Shown in pieces: positions 33,371 to 45,884 of a stretch of 46,152 bases of DNA. Location: assembly GCA_032358255.1 (NCBI GenBank), contig JAULBX010026530.1, positions 1-46,152 of the forward strand. Reading direction: 5' to 3'. Origin of the DNA: Heterotrichella gracilis. Taxonomy: Eukaryota > Sar > Xanthophyceae > Tribonematales > Xanthonemataceae. A program made the translations under genes and the position numbers. Positions within the stretch are counted from its first letter, which is position 1. Each line of letters starts with the position of its first letter. The notes under the pieces were generated by a model. It was not told the origin of the DNA. It did not search any database and worked only from the letters and a program-made list of their open reading frames with translations.

Positions 33371-35176
33371 ATGGATGACGAGGCACCCTCCAGCACCTCA
33401 CCAGCGCCCTCCCCACACAAGGTCACAGCGGCAGCCTGGTCGGATAGGAAACTGTCGGAGGCAGAAACCTCCTCCTCTGACCGGGCTGAGAAGCTGCACA
33501 TCATGCGCCTTGTGTTCAGCAACCTGATGGACTTTAAGAAGTACGAGGAGGACAAGGTGATGCACTGCCTGGACACGCTGGAGCGACTGGCCAGCAACGT
33601 CCTCCTCCACCCGGACGAACACAAGTACAGAGACGTAAGTCACACGCCCTGTTCACCAAACGGCTGCTGCTTGCTTAGTCTGGAACCGGTGTGACAACGT
33701 ACACTTGCCCTCGTCTTGTCCGATACACCATGTGGGTTGTCCTTGTGCACACGCCTGGCTTGCGGAAGCTGCGTACTTTTGGAACCGCTGCTCCAAACGA
33801 TGGCGATACCCCGTGTTTGCGCTTCTTCAGGTGAAGGCGAGCAGCAAGGTGTTCCGGAACCACATCGAGCCATACTTTGGCGCCATCGAGCTGCTCAGCT
33901 ACTTGGGCTGGAGGGCAAAGGTGCAGGCCCACGCCAGGCATCACAGCAATACCCACTTTGAAGCAGTTGACCCTGAAACCTGTGCCATGAATGTCTCCTG
34001 AGTGCACATCACCGCACCAGCGCAAGGCATGCACATATGTACGGCCTAGTGCATGCATTGCTCTGGCTGCATATATGTATGCTGCCTACACACACGCTAC
34101 GCAGCCAAAGTGGAAGCAAAATCGAGAACGAGTTGCATATAGGGATATCCTAAGGGACCAGTGTCGTCCAATTCCCACCCGTACCCTGCCAAAAGATACC
34201 ACGTTTGTGCGCCTTACAGTGGCCCTGCTGCTGTAGCTGTGCTGCTGGGTTGTGTGTATGCCACCGGCTGTGCCTGTTGCAGGTGGTGAACTTTGAGAAG
34301 CACTGGAGCTTTGAGTTTGCCCCCGGGTCACACGAGTGGACGTAAGTGCAAGAAAGACAAATACAGACAAGTCTATTATTGTTGAAACGTGCACTGGTTC
34401 ACACTCCTTGATGTACATCAGCGCAGCCCACATTAGCCTGCATGCAGTTCATGCTGGCACCCACACCTACACCAAACATGCCAACTCAGGCGTCTCTGTG
34501 TATACCGTCCACCGCGCCACTGCCATTGTCGCCAAATATAGGGCAGCACGATTTTCTCCAACCTGTACAACCCCGCTCCCCCTGCTTCCCCTGCCACCCC
34601 CGCAGAATATCACCTTACACAACACAGGCACATGTCTTTGCGCCATTGTGTTGTTGCCCGTGCCTGCATCCACGGTACCTACCATGCGCGTGGCTTGCAA
34701 CATGCAACCCCACCTGCTATGCCCCATTCCCCCTGCCCACCCATGCGCCTGCCTGCAGTCTGCTTGAGGATGCGCGCGACGTGCTGCAGCGGGCGCTTCA
34801 CGATGTGCGCGAGAGGGGAGAGGTGGGTTGTTGGGTGGGGGGGTGCGAGCAGCAAAATGCTGGAGCATGTTGCTGCCACACCCAAGAACCTGCATACACT
34901 GCAGTTCCTGTATGACATGTGTGTTAAATCCTGTACAGATTGCCCCGCCCAATGCCAGTACCCTGAACACTTTTTAGACCCCGCATCTTGCTGTCCCCGC
35001 CCTACTCACCCCCAATACCACATCTTTTAATACTCCCTCCCCCCACTGTACCCTTGCAGCGCCGCAAGGCCGCTCGCGTGACGGAGAAGAGCAACGCCTT
35101 CCACTCGCGTGAGGAGCTGCTGAGGGAGTTGGAGGCGGACAGGCAGGAGAGGCACGAGAGGTTCAGCTTTGCGTGA
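33371..35176 (+). CDS. PUB-domain protein (probable p97/Cdc48-binding)
   Basis: Five exons: 33371-33634, 33831-33920, 34283-34341, 34759-34822, 35060-35176. Phases 0,0,2,0 agree; 594 nt, 197 aa. After a Ser/Pro-rich N-terminus, residues about 43-120 form a PUB fold: LDTLERLASNVLLHPDEHKYRDV, then KASSKVFRNHIEPYFGAIELLSYLGW and VNFEKHWSFEF. The pattern of helix, P-x-x-x-KYR, then GAIELLxxLGF/W is that of PUB domains in PNGase, UBXD1 and plant PUX2-type proteins, which bind the C-terminal tail of the AAA ATPase p97/Cdc48. The rest is a charged, helical tail (LLEDARDVLQRALHDVRERGE, ELEADRQERHERF). No transglutaminase, UBX or RBR domain follows, so it is PUB-only and could be a cytosolic adaptor. 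The start lies in a Kozak-like CACCATGG. Confidence 0.8.
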
Positions 35177-37678
35177 TGGGTGGGGACCAAGGGTGGGGCG
35201 TACTGGTCGAATCAGTTCCCGCTGCATTGCTGGAGGAGGAGAGTCACAGGCGGCCAAGCTTGTGGTGAAGGAATGAGAGGGCCGAGGTCATGCGGACAGC
35301 AGGTTCCTAGCAGCGTTGCGCTTTTGTTGCAGTGGGTGTCTCGTGCAGGGCATACCCTGAATATTTGGGTCGCGTAGTGCCACCCAGTACCAGCAAGGCT
35401 TTGGGATGGGCCCCCAGGCCATGGCACAGATGCCAAGGGTCGCGGGGGGGATTGCTGCCAGCTTGTTGCACCAGGTCAACAAGCATTGCCGGGGCACCGT
35501 TCGGAGAGACTGTGCACATACCGGTTTGGGCCAACCAATGGGTATCATGGCCTGGCAGTGGTACCCTTAATGTGTACTGACAGATAAGTATGGACCCATT
35601 GTGTTTCCAGGTATTTGTGGCCATGGACAACCAATTTGTGTCAACACGTCTGTTGTTGCTATTCAATAAGAGCCATTTTGGTAGTATGGACACTGACACC
35701 TATTGTAACAACACTTGCACTGCTAAGCAAGTGGTTTGAATACAAATGTCTGTGCGTTCGGAATCCAGCCGATAAGTTTGTGCACTGTTACAGCCAGAAA
35801 TAGTAACTTAATAAGGAATGCATGGGTGAAACGCAACTGTGAACATAAAGATGAACATATGTTGGCCATACTGAGGTTATATATGCCGGCAAGGGGGGCT
35901 CCAACTCAGGGACCCAACCCAAATGTCAGTTCAAAATTGAGTGAGCAATACCTGTGCGCACATGTGGAGTTGCTTGGGGACAGCTTGCTCTTGCACAATC
36001 ACTGATTGTGGGGAAGTTCCCCAGTTGGCCCCTAAACCCCTGTCTAAACCCTGAACCCTAAACCAGGTAAAACTTAACTGCTGGATGTTCATTGCAATGG
36101 AAGGTTTTCAAGTGGCATATTTGAAAGCTCCCTTTTCAACGTCACTTGTAATGGTAGACAGCCATACAGGCCCTGACAATTGCTCATAATCAACCTTTGC
36201 AGCGCTGGAGATGGGACAGACACGGCCCACTCACGCAACACCCCGGACATCCCATACCACAAAGCTCACCCAAGGATCACACTGTCCGACAACAAGCTGC
36301 TCATGTTAACCTTCATTTAGCGATTTATTGATTGAGCGCACCCAATCTCAACAGGCTACGTCTAGCCTGGCAGTTGGCAGCAGAACTTCTCAAGCCCAGC
36401 TGTCCAGCTCTAGTCACCGTGGCGCATGCCAAGAGGTGGTTGCAGCCCACACACGCGTTACCAGTTGCGAGCAATCCTTACGGTGAGTTTTACAACAAAT
36501 AGGGTTTTGTTCAAGGACTGGTCCGTGTAGGGCGGACACCAGGGTCAGGGCGATCACCCTGGATGTGTGTGCCATATGCATGCATGCCGTCAAGTTCACT
36601 GGTGCGATCAGCAGCCAGCCCTCCGCCCCTCACGGCTGCCAAAGACAAATTCAACTATTGGGTGTTATCACCTAGGCTGCATGCACACAATCTCGCATCA
36701 GGGGCTGGTACGGTCGTAGATCACATTGGCCAGGCCAGACTATCTCGAGCATACCTTGAGTTCTTCGTTCTGATTGGACGTCGTGTTAACGACAGTTGAC
36801 TCAGCTGCAGGTTGTAGCTCTTTTCAAAGGTTGTGGGGGTAATCCTGGCAAGCACACTGCAGTATGCGAATGTTCCTGTGAGGCGAACTGCACTGCCTAG
36901 TCACAAGCTAGCCATAAGCAGTGACGAATGATCAGTGTGTGGCACGCATACCTTTTCTTGCAAACCTCATGAAGCGTTACTGCTTGGCATCTTGCAGCAC
37001 AGTTGCAAGGCTGCACTGAACCAATTGCATCAGTTCTGTCTGTTAAGTTTGCCACCCTTTTCTCCATACCCAGTGTCCACATCCGCATTGTTGTCAGTTT
37101 GGGTGGGGTGTGGGGCAGCAGCAGGAGCAGTGGACTCCACCCTGCACCCCAAAACCCCCGCTGTGTCGACTTCGGCACTGCACCCCCACACCACCAGCAC
37201 CACTTGCATACGCCTTCTGACCTGCCTATCGCTGCAGCCACCTGCTCAGCTGACCCTAGACCATAATTCATCACCACCAACACTATACGGCCCGTCCCAA
37301 CACCCCCTACACCCCCTCCTCAATGCCTGCAACACCACTCTTGCACCCGCTTTATCCTTGCACCCCCCATCAAACAACCAGCCGTGTGCAAAACAGCCTC
37401 ACCCTTGGTATCCTTTGGGTTAACAATACTCACAGCCACCACCCCCTTACTGCCTGCTTGAACCAACCCTGGTTTGCAGGCAATCCCCAGCCCCAATTCT
37501 AGGGCTGTGACCACGACCACCATCACAACCCACAGAAGGAGCCAGTGACACATAGCATAGCCAACACAAAGGGACAATACCCACCGCCTCCAACTCTACA
37601 CCTCCAGTAGCCACACGCCATAAACAGCGGGCAATTCCCAGCCCACCTGCCGGGCCCGCCCCTGAGCCCCCCTTCGCC
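35177..37678. other. Intergenic region
   Basis: 2.5 kb with no supported gene. Near 36025-36067 there are telomere-like CCCTAAA units in the C-rich orientation. ATATGCATGCATG occurs near 36576. From about 37070 to the next start the plus strand is C-rich and G-poor. Confidence 0.5.
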
Positions 37679-40212
37679 ATGATCACCCAGTCCGCCCCCC
37701 TGGCCTTCCTGGCCAATATTTTCTCCTCGGTCACCCTCATCATGACCAACAAGCTGCTCATGGCGCCCTACCCCAAGGGCTATGGCTTCAACTTTGTGAC
37801 CAGCCTCAGCGCCATGCACTTCCTGGTGTCGGCAGCAACGCTGGCGCTCACAAACCCAGACGCGGTCACGCGGGCCAAGGAGGTGTTCAGCGCAGACAGC
37901 AAGGCAAAGGTGCGGGTGGGCGGCCCACGCGTGCACAGCTGCTTGTGGGGGTCAGTGTGTCGTGCCCCACTGGCTCGTACCACCTCAAATGCAGGCAAGA
38001 TTGGGCGCCCCTCCCGCCTGCCCCCGCCACTAACCCCTTTCCACCCACCCCGTGCAGGTCCCCTTCTCCTCTGTCCTCCTGTTTGCCTTCCTGTCCTCAT
38101 CGTCCATCGTCACAATGAACATGAGCCTAAACATCAATTCGGTGAGCAACCATGCATCCTCCACATTGGGGCACCAGGCCTGGTGCCACAACCAGCTTGT
38201 CTCTTTGGGTATGCATCTCCCGCACAGCTTTGCGCCTATGGCGTGGCTGATACGTGGCCACAGCTGCCCATGGCATCCCGGGAACAGCCTGTCCTTGCCG
38301 TATGCCTGCATGTCCCGCACCCACACGCACGGCGATCAGGGTTCTCCTTGCACCACATGGCGTACCCTGCACCAGCTGTGGTCGCCACCACACGCACCCA
38401 GCAGACTGTCAGCCACACTGTGATGCATATAAAGATACTTACCCATGCAAGGAAAAATGTAAATGCCTGACAGTGTCCTGCCCCCGTCCCCCACAGGTTG
38501 GCCTGTACCAGCTTGCCAAGGTGGCCATCATCCCCTGCGTGGCGGCGCTTGAGGCCATGCTGTTTGGCAAGAGGTACTCGCCCACGGTGCTGGCGGCAAT
38601 GGGGACCGTCATGGGCGGGCTGGCGGTGAGCGGCGTGGGTGGGGGAGTAAGGGGGGCATTTTGCGTGGTTCCAGTGGTGGTGGCTGTGGCGGTGTATTTC
38701 ATCCGTGAAACCACAGCTCTGTGGATTGGGGATTGGCGGTGCATGGGCATTGCGTAGTTGATAACTGCGCCGAATTTCTCATAAATGCTTCTGAAAATTT
38801 TGAATGCCATTAAAATTATTGCATCCAACATCCAGCCTGTTACTGCCTTGGCTGGCAGAATGGTGGCGGGCCTGTGCAATTTCTCCAGAGTATACGCGCC
38901 ACTCCCCCTCAGCACATATGCCTCTATACGGTACCTGCCACCAGGTTTCCAATGCATGGCATGCCCCCTCCCCAGGTCGCGTTTGTGACCGACCTGACCG
39001 CCAGCAGCGCCGGTGCCCTGGTGGCTGCGCTGTCAATCTTCTCAACCGGCGGCAACCAGGTGGTGGCGCGCCTCATTCAGTCCAAGTACAACGTGGAGTC
39101 CACAGAGTTCCTGGTGCTCACTGCGCCGGTGCAGGTGGGTGAAGAACCTGGCTGCAAGTTGTGTCCAAACATTTGAATGGAAGGGACGTCACGCCTGGCG
39201 CATGCGAGTGCCAGCTGGCGAGCAGTGTGGTCGTGGAAAATTGAAAAAATATTTTTTCTATAGACAATAAATTGATTTCCTTTCGTACCCATCTGCCCAT
39301 CAGTGGCCTTGAGCCAGCCTGGTGAAGCGCATGTGCGTTGCATGATGCAGAGCGGCGTGAGCCTCTGGTCCACACCCAGCACACTAACCTGCACACAGTT
39401 TGCCTGGTGTGCACCCCGTGCACCTGGCTGGCCCGGGCAAATTACACAGCGGCATGCGTGATCATGCGGCCCCTACCTTCAAATAGAAAGTAAAGCCTGC
39501 AGGCGAGATCCTGTTCGCCCCTGATCCTGCTGACCTCTCCCGCAGGGCGTGATCCTGTTTGCCCTTGGCCCCTTTGTGGACCGCTACACCATTGCCCGCC
39601 AGTGGGTGTTTGAGTACCCATGGGCACCCGGCCCGCTGGCCACCGCCGCCGCCACCTGCCTGCTTGCCCTGGCCGTGAACCTGTCCACCTACCTGTGCCT
39701 CAAGCTTCTGGCGGCAACCACCTTCAGCGTGGTGGGGCATGTCAAGACGGTGCTGGTGCTGCTGGGCGGGTGGACGTTCTTCGACTCAAATGTCACCAGC
39801 AGACAGGTACGTTGCCTCCAGAAACATGCTAGTGCTCCTTTTTCCCAATGGGGCACAGCAAAAGTGGATGTGGCTAATTTCAGGGGCTGGTGCAGTCATG
39901 TGTGGCTGTATACAGGCATGTGGAAAATTTGTTGAAATTTACAGTTCCCGGGCCTAAATTGACTCCACAGAATTCCCATACATACGACATCTTCACCTCC
40001 CCTGCCTGCAGATGATGGGTGCCGGCATTGTGATGTGCGGGCTGGTGTGGTACGGCTATGCGGTCCAGCCCAGAAAGCCTGAGGTGGCTTCCCAGGATCC
40101 TCGGTCACCTCCTCCTACCACCCAGGATAAGGGGGATGAAGGGATTGTGAACGAAGACGATGGGGAGGGGGCAGCCCTGCTGAGGGGCCAGGCGGGTGGG
40201 CGCAGGGGGTGA
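37679..40212 (+). CDS. Plant-type nucleotide-sugar transporter (TPT/DMT family, UXT/URGT-like)
   Basis: Six exons: 37679-37909, 38058-38141, 38497-38625, 38976-39134, 39546-39806, 40012-40212. All introns are in phase 0; 1065 nt, 354 aa. The order of motifs follows plant UDP-sugar transporters: TLIMTNKLLM...FNFVTSLSAMHFL in the first helices, MNMSLNINSVGLYQLAKVAIIP, EAMLFGKRYS, FVTDLTASSAGALVAALS, then LSTYLCLKLLAATTFSVVGHVKTVLVLLGGWTFF and GAGIVMCGLVWYGY. Ten hydrophobic helices can be placed. It would be a Golgi/ER membrane antiporter exchanging a nucleotide sugar for the nucleoside monophosphate. The sugar (UDP-galactose, rhamnose or xylose) is not readable from the sequence. The C-tail (about 50 residues) is hydrophilic and acidic. 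Phase-0 introns throughout match intact helices. MITQ at 37679 is the only suitable Met. Confidence 0.88.
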
Positions 40213-40570
40213 AATTCCAGAGTGGAGGACTAGGAGGACTACTTGGGCCCGCAATGGGTTTTGCCATCGGATGGGGAGGCCTCCGGAGACTGCACCAAGC
40301 GCATTTCATGGGCTAAGGGGGGTGTAGATGAACAAAAGTATTTTGTACTGTTTTTATTTGCAAATATCTATGGCGCACAACAAATTGTAGCGTCAAAGTC
40401 ACTGCAGCTGTAATCTTCTTTTAAGAGGGTGATCCGTTATCTACAGCCGCAGCGGCAGTCAACTTGGCTGAGCCACAACAGCTGCGACCTAGGCTTGTTT
40501 CCATTGAAGATTCAGAATCTAGACTATAGTGCTTCTGATTCAGAAATGGGGATCACAATTATCCCCACTG

Positions 40571-40613
40571 CAATCATTGAGCATCACGGTATGCGAGTAC
40601 CGTACAATGATTG
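40571..40613. repeat. Compound hairpin
   Basis: CAATCATTG (40571-40579) pairs with CAATGATTG (40605-40613). Inside it ACGGTA (40586-40591) pairs with TACCGT (40598-40603) around a six-base loop. Confidence 0.8.
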
Positions 40614-40694
40614 GTGATCACAATGAAATACTTGACCAGGTATCGAATCATGGTGGAAGTGACTTGTAGCCTGACGTACAGTATCATAACAATT

Positions 40695-40715
40695 GTGGCT
40701 ATTAGTAATAGCCAC
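40695..40715. repeat. 10-bp perfect inverted repeat, 1-nt spacer
   Basis: GTGGCTATTA and TAATAGCCAC pair exactly around a single G. It is part of the inverted-repeat cluster downstream of the transporter. Confidence 0.9.
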
Positions 40716-42077
40716 TGTGATAGGCGCCCATGGCCTAGCGCCACGCTACCGTAGGCCAAGCTTGGCAAGGCATTGCCAATGCGCGTACGCACACTCAGTG
40801 CGCAGTCTGCCGACAATCAATCAACATTGCAATCATGATCGTCAGTTCGCCTCGTAGGGCCTAGTAGAACATGTCGATGATCGTCGGCAGTGCCCATAGC
40901 ACCATTAATAGTACTACACACTTCAAGTTATGCACATGCCATATGCCGGGCATACTACATAGTACTAGGATGATGTTGCTAATACATCCTTATGAAATAT
41001 ACATGCATATGGACGACCAGTATGGAGTGAAGTTCACCAATCAAGCGACCATCATGATGATGGAATATTTATAGATAGTTGGATGGATGATCCACTTATT
41101 CATCCACTTTGGCAACTTGCATGCAATGATAGCAATCGCATTTAAAATTAAATTTCCAACGCAAGGGTACCTTGGGATAGACAACCTCGTCTACTAGACG
41201 TCTACTAAGTAGATTTCCACCAAAGATTTGCCATAGCCATGGCATGCACGGCGCTTGAAGCCAAACCTGAGGCAACGCTTATGATATCTTATAAAATTGT
41301 TGTACAAAGACGTCTGTTACACATCAATCTATTTACTTCCAACCTCAAGTTGGCGAGAATAATTCAACCTCCGATTTAGCTAACAGCTATTGGCTTGGCC
41401 CCATCCACTGTGGCAAAAGCCGTTCCCTGCTCCCAGAGCCCACTTGTTGCTGCTGGTCCTCAGTGCCCTTCCTTTGGTTGTACACGCTCCTGTATCAATC
41501 AATATACAGGATTGAAGGAAGAGGCGCGTGGCGACACTCAAGAGGGACAGCACCGCTGTGGTATTGCGTGTAAGACAAATGTTGAAACCATCATCATGAT
41601 CACCATCACAGTGCCCCGAGTATGGCATTCATGATGCATGCAACGTCTTGGTTCAAAAATATGGAATCAATCGACCAAGAAAAAAATGCTATATCAGAAA
41701 CAAAAGAAAAGAAGCACCAAAGGCGTTAATAAGGCGGGATAGCGGCTACGCAGAGCGGACGCCCCTGAAGTATACTAGCCAAAAAGGTCACTGTATGATA
41801 CACAATACTGACGATAATGCATTGGATGTGCGCCCACTGTTCTTTTATTAAAACTGAGTAAGACAGCAAGTGATTGGCAACTACTGTTGCGGCAAAAAAT
41901 GTTGGCAGTAAGAAAACAAGCGGCATTGCTTTGCACAATAAAAGCATGTGTTATCATACATGATGTACAAGGTCCATCCCGACTGGGTGCAAAAAACCAT
42001 TTGTCAGTGATGCTCTGACCTGTGTAAGTGCCTGCCAGATTTACATCACTGCATACTGTTTGCCTTGGCGTACTTCC

Positions 42078-42705
42078 TCACAACACCAACTTGTGGTGCA
42101 GCGCCTGCAGCGTGTCAGGCGCTGCTGAGATGAGCAGGAGGCGCTCCCCTGTCACCGGGTCCATCACGCTGCGGTAGCTGCTGGCTGCGCCCACGTCCAC
42201 CGCAATGAGCCCCACATACTGCCACCGATTCAACTCAAAGTCATACCCCGTCACAGCGCAGGCATGCGTGTGGAAGGCGATGCGCAGCTGTGCCACGTGC
42301 GGAAGCACCTGTGCGTAGATAGGGGGTTGGTAGAGAAGACCAAGCGCAGTAGTAGGTGCATGCAACATCCCCCAATTATCTTATCAGGCAATCCAGCAGA
42401 CTGTCAAGGGCGATCAGGCACAGCTGATATCACTCCCTGCTCTAGCGTACCTCCCACACCCTGTTCAGTGCCAGCGCCGCCTGTGACCTCCAACAGCCCC
42501 ACACCACCAGGCTGTCCAGCTGCGCCGCCCCACGCAGGGCCTGGTGCCTGTGTGCAGATGCCTTGTCCTGTATCACTCACTTGTGCCCACTGCTGTAGAG
42601 TCACTGCCCCCAGACATCCGTCCTGCACCAGTGTGTCCAGGGCAGGGCATGCGGCCAGAGCTGCCAACGCGGCGTCGCCCACACAGCGCCCAGCCCCCTG
42701 GGCCG
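42078..42705 (-). CDS. 3' part of an unplaced gene, LRR-like; two exons, 5' end not found
   Basis: Exons 42705-42581 and 42308-42078 join in phase 0 (CACAA^GTGAGT donor, CTACGCACAG acceptor); the incoming intron would be phase 1 at a TTGGCAG acceptor. The first exon encodes GDAALAALAACPALDTLVQDGC, resembling cysteine-containing leucine-rich repeats of F-box/LRR proteins. The second encodes GYDFELNRWQYVGLIAVDVG...SYRSVMDPVTGERLLLISAAPDTLQALHH, which I do not recognise. I could not find upstream exons to the right of 42.7 kb, where the DNA becomes AT-rich. The gene may be truncated, or continue beyond a long intron. Confidence 0.4.
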
Positions 42706-44872
42706 CTGCCAAGGTGAGCAGCGCGACGATCGATATGGTTGCTGGCTCGCTGATTTTTTCTGCAGTTTATGATGGCCAGTATGGCCAGCCCCATGCATGC
42801 CAAGTCCACACCAGAGAAGCGTCACGGAACGGGTCAGAAAACTATGGTCAAACGTGTGTCACATACCGAGTTTGAGAATGCACGGAACAGCACCCCTCGA
42901 GCAACAGAGTGGTTGCTACACTTCTACCCAGCTTTATTCGAACCAGTTTATCGGAATTATCGGAATTAATCCGGAAAAAAGAATGTAATACAGACTGTAC
43001 CAGGGACAGGGGTGTTTCTGCAGCTCTCGACATCATCATGGACTTGGCATATTTGCAAGCACATTTAGGGCCTACGTTGGTCCCTCTAACTGCCCTGAAA
43101 CGGCCATTAAAAAATACGACGGTATTTTGGGGTGGGGGTGGGGGGGGTGGTTTCAGGCCTCGGGAAAAACTCAGTAGGAAAGTTTTAAAACCCCGAAAAA
43201 ATAGTTGTGGGGGAAATTAACAGGCTTGCTGCAGCTTACAAGGTCACACATCATCTAAGCTTTCATTTGCACACACTTATGAGTAAATTGCCCTGGTTGT
43301 GGTATCCCATCCCATGTCCCCAGGGCATGGGCTGTATATTTAATAATATACAGTGGGAGCCACGTAATCGAGTAAGGTTTTACTGGGCGAAAATGGGGGT
43401 GGCACTTTGATGCCCAGGATGTTTTCCAAGGCACAACACGATGGGCGTCTACTCGCGCGAAAGACTCTTTACAATTTAAACCTCGGCTTTTGGGACCGTT
43501 CAGCTCCAGCGGTATTGAGTCACCTTAAAAATCAAAGTATGGTGAATGAAATAACTGATGTGAATTCAGTTGGTGAAGTGGGGATAGGAGGGGGGGTGGG
43601 GCGTTGAGGATTAAATACGTGGATTTTTCGATGGTTTTCCACTAAAATTACATTTCCGCGGCTTAGGATGATTGTAAGCTATGTAAAAGCTGTGATATGT
43701 GAGATCAGAGTGAAGTCGAGTGAATGAATAGGTTGTTGTCACGGTGGAAGTCTATCAAAATTTACGTTGGCCAAAGGGCTGGGAGGGGGGAATACACGAT
43801 GGGGTAAAGAAGAATGCTACTCTGGTATTCTGTCACAATTTACATAAATAGAGTCCACCCGCTCCTCCACCCGCTAGACGCTGGTACAAAATGCGTGAGG
43901 CCCGGTAATGCCTTGCACGTAGCCGCATGGCTGGTCCCCGTGCGGGGAAGTGCGGTGTGACCAACAAGAGTATTGACATAGCACTGTTGCCTGTGGCGGC
44001 ACCCCCGTGTTGGGCTTCGTCAGAGAACCATGGGTTCCATACGTACTGTCTCCATGTGCTTCATGTTAGATGAACAACCGACTGGGGGTGCCATTAGCAC
44101 CACCCTAGGGTTTAGGGTGCGAGCGGCACCTCTCTAGGGTTTAGGGTGCGAGGATGCCTAAGGTTTTGGAGTTGAGACCTGCCCCGCAGTAGTTTGGAGT
44201 TGATGTTTGCGCTCCCCCACATGGTTAGGGTCTACTAACCCGGGTTGCTCCCACAGGGCATTGGGTTCCGGGGTGAAGGAGTGGTTGCGCATGCGCAGCC
44301 AGGTTTGGATTAGGATGTAGAGTCAAGGGTTCGATTGCCCCCAGTGTTAATTGAACTCTGAGAGCACAAGTGGTCTGCCCCTGCAGGCTTGTACGGCCTG
44401 TAGGTTGCATCTGGCAAGTTTCAAGGGTGGATAGGGCTATAGGGATTGCCCCCGCATGGCATTAAAATTGAGCACGGATCGTTTTAGGGGTAGCCTTTTA
44501 GATGGGGTTTAGGGTTGCTCCTGCGGGGTTTGTAGGGTTGCTTGCATTTCTGAGATTTAGGATGAAGGTTGCTCAAACAGGGCTCAAGGTTGTGTGCTCG
44601 GCTGTGATTTCCGGGCTTATAAGTTAGCCTGCTCTTGCAGAGCTGCAGGGTTGCGTGTGCCACGGTTTGAGGGCTATAATTTTAGGATACAGGGTTGCCC
44701 CCTGACGGGACAAAAGGTGCCTCCTGGTGCCCCCTCAACACCAAACTACACATTGTCGTGGCGAGCAGTGCTGACTAGGATTATTGGCATACCTAGAACA
44801 CACGCTTGTCCCTCGCCCGCCGCAAGGACCACACATTCATCTCCTGAAAGTTTTTGCAGCCAGCACACAACC
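42706..44872. other. Intergenic region grading into a minisatellite
   Basis: No gene supported. There is a G-run near 43129-43147 and an AT palindrome TATATTTAATAATATA near 43333. From 44.1 kb comes a long degenerate repeat described separately. Confidence 0.5.
44100..44715 (+). repeat. Degenerate minisatellite with telomere-like units
   Basis: Starts with two CTAGGGTTTAGGGTGCGAG copies (about 44104 and 44135). It continues with irregularly spaced AGGGTTGCTCC(C/T)GCAGGG-like units at about 44241, 44324, 44441, 44510, 44565 and 44690. Most units pair a TTTAGGG-like box with GTTGCYCCNGC about 20-30 bp later. No coding sense is visible. Confidence 0.6.
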
Positions 44873-45181
44873 ATGGCCACCCATATAAAAAACGCTGGTT
44901 GGCATGTGATGTATTCTGCACTAAGTGTTAAGATTGAGGGTGTTGTTCCCGTTTCTACATTTGCCAAATGGCTGAGCCATGGCTGCTATTGGTATGATCC
45001 CAAGTGTGATTGCCCACTGACTCCTGGGTTGCATCTTCTTGATATTCAAGGCTCCCATATTGTGTACACCACACGTACTACCCTTTTGCATGCTACCATT
45101 GGCAAATACTTGTACGTTATCAGCCATTCTGGCTGGTTGCGGTGCCTTGGTGCGAGCCTGGTAAACAAGGCTTATATATGA
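44873..45181 (+). CDS. Short ORF, 102 aa, unrecognised
   Basis: ATG 44873 in an ACCATGG context opens MATHIKNAGWHVMYSALSV... and runs to a stop at 45179-45181. Composition is protein-like and not low-complexity (YWYDPKCDCPLTPG in the middle, VISHSGWLRCLG near the end), unlike most chance ORFs here. No family is recognised. It follows the minisatellite and precedes a LINE, so it may belong to a mobile element. Confidence 0.2.
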   Translation: MATHIKNAGWHVMYSALSVKIEGVVPVSTFAKWLSHGCYWYDPKCDCPLTPGLHLLDIQGSHIVYTTRTTLLHATIGKYLYVISHSGWLRCLGASLVNKAYI

Positions 45182-45884
45182 AGTAAAATTACGAACAATT
45201 AAATAACAAGTACCACAATAATCTTTACAGTATAGCTTTTTCATTATATGCCATTTAGTGCCCCCTTTACCCCACCTTTGTTTGTCACCTCTTTGTCAAT
45301 ATCTATGCTGGGTCAAAACTTGCAGAACGCAAATTGTCGATGAGCAAAAGATGCGCATTCAATGGACGAATAAATGTGCACAATGGTGGGAAATAACTTA
45401 ATAAAGAAATCTTTCAGTTTCATCCCCACCATGGCGGAATGGGAGACATGAACTCAGAGTGGCAAAGTGTATAAAGAAATGCAGGATTGTGGGTTTGTCG
45501 CAATAGTGGGTGTGTGAGTGGTGCCTGGCAGGTGCCATCAAACGTGTTGTGGCGGCATGCATGGGCGACTGCGAGTACTGTGAGTATAGCATACTTCAAG
45601 CAACATAGTGCGGCATCATGGCAATGTGCCACAAAGGCTGTCATTGCGGTAGCAGAAGTATGCGTCATAATTTTCAGTGGCCTCAAACAGACGTGTGTGA
45701 CAGTATAACAGATATATTTGACCGATGCAGCAGCTGCATTTATAGCAAGTGCCAGTGGAGCGCGCACAGTTGCATGACCGATAGGCCTCGCAATGCCCCG
45801 AGGTGCACACACGTATGGCGATGGACACGCACCGATGGCACAGGGGTACGCACATGCGGCATAGTTTGCACGTCAACAGCAAGT
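45182..45884. other. Region before the LINE endonuclease
   Basis: No supported gene. Overlapping ORFs occur on both strands, but none shows endonuclease motifs. The LINE similarity begins abruptly at about 45885, so the element may be 5'-truncated there. Confidence 0.4.

Larger units (their letters stand above)
40213..42077. other. AT-rich intergenic region with inverted repeats
   Basis: No supported gene. It includes the compound hairpin at 40571-40613, GTGGCTATTA/TAATAGCCAC at 40695-40715, and GGGGAT...ATCCCC nearby. Short ORFs at 41.4-41.9 kb have no domain. Confidence 0.5.

Noticed and set aside
45618..45884. Upstream extension of the LINE endonuclease ORF
   Set aside because: The frame is open, but the Cys/Arg-rich sequence has none of the N-terminal endonuclease motifs, so homology starts only at about 45885.
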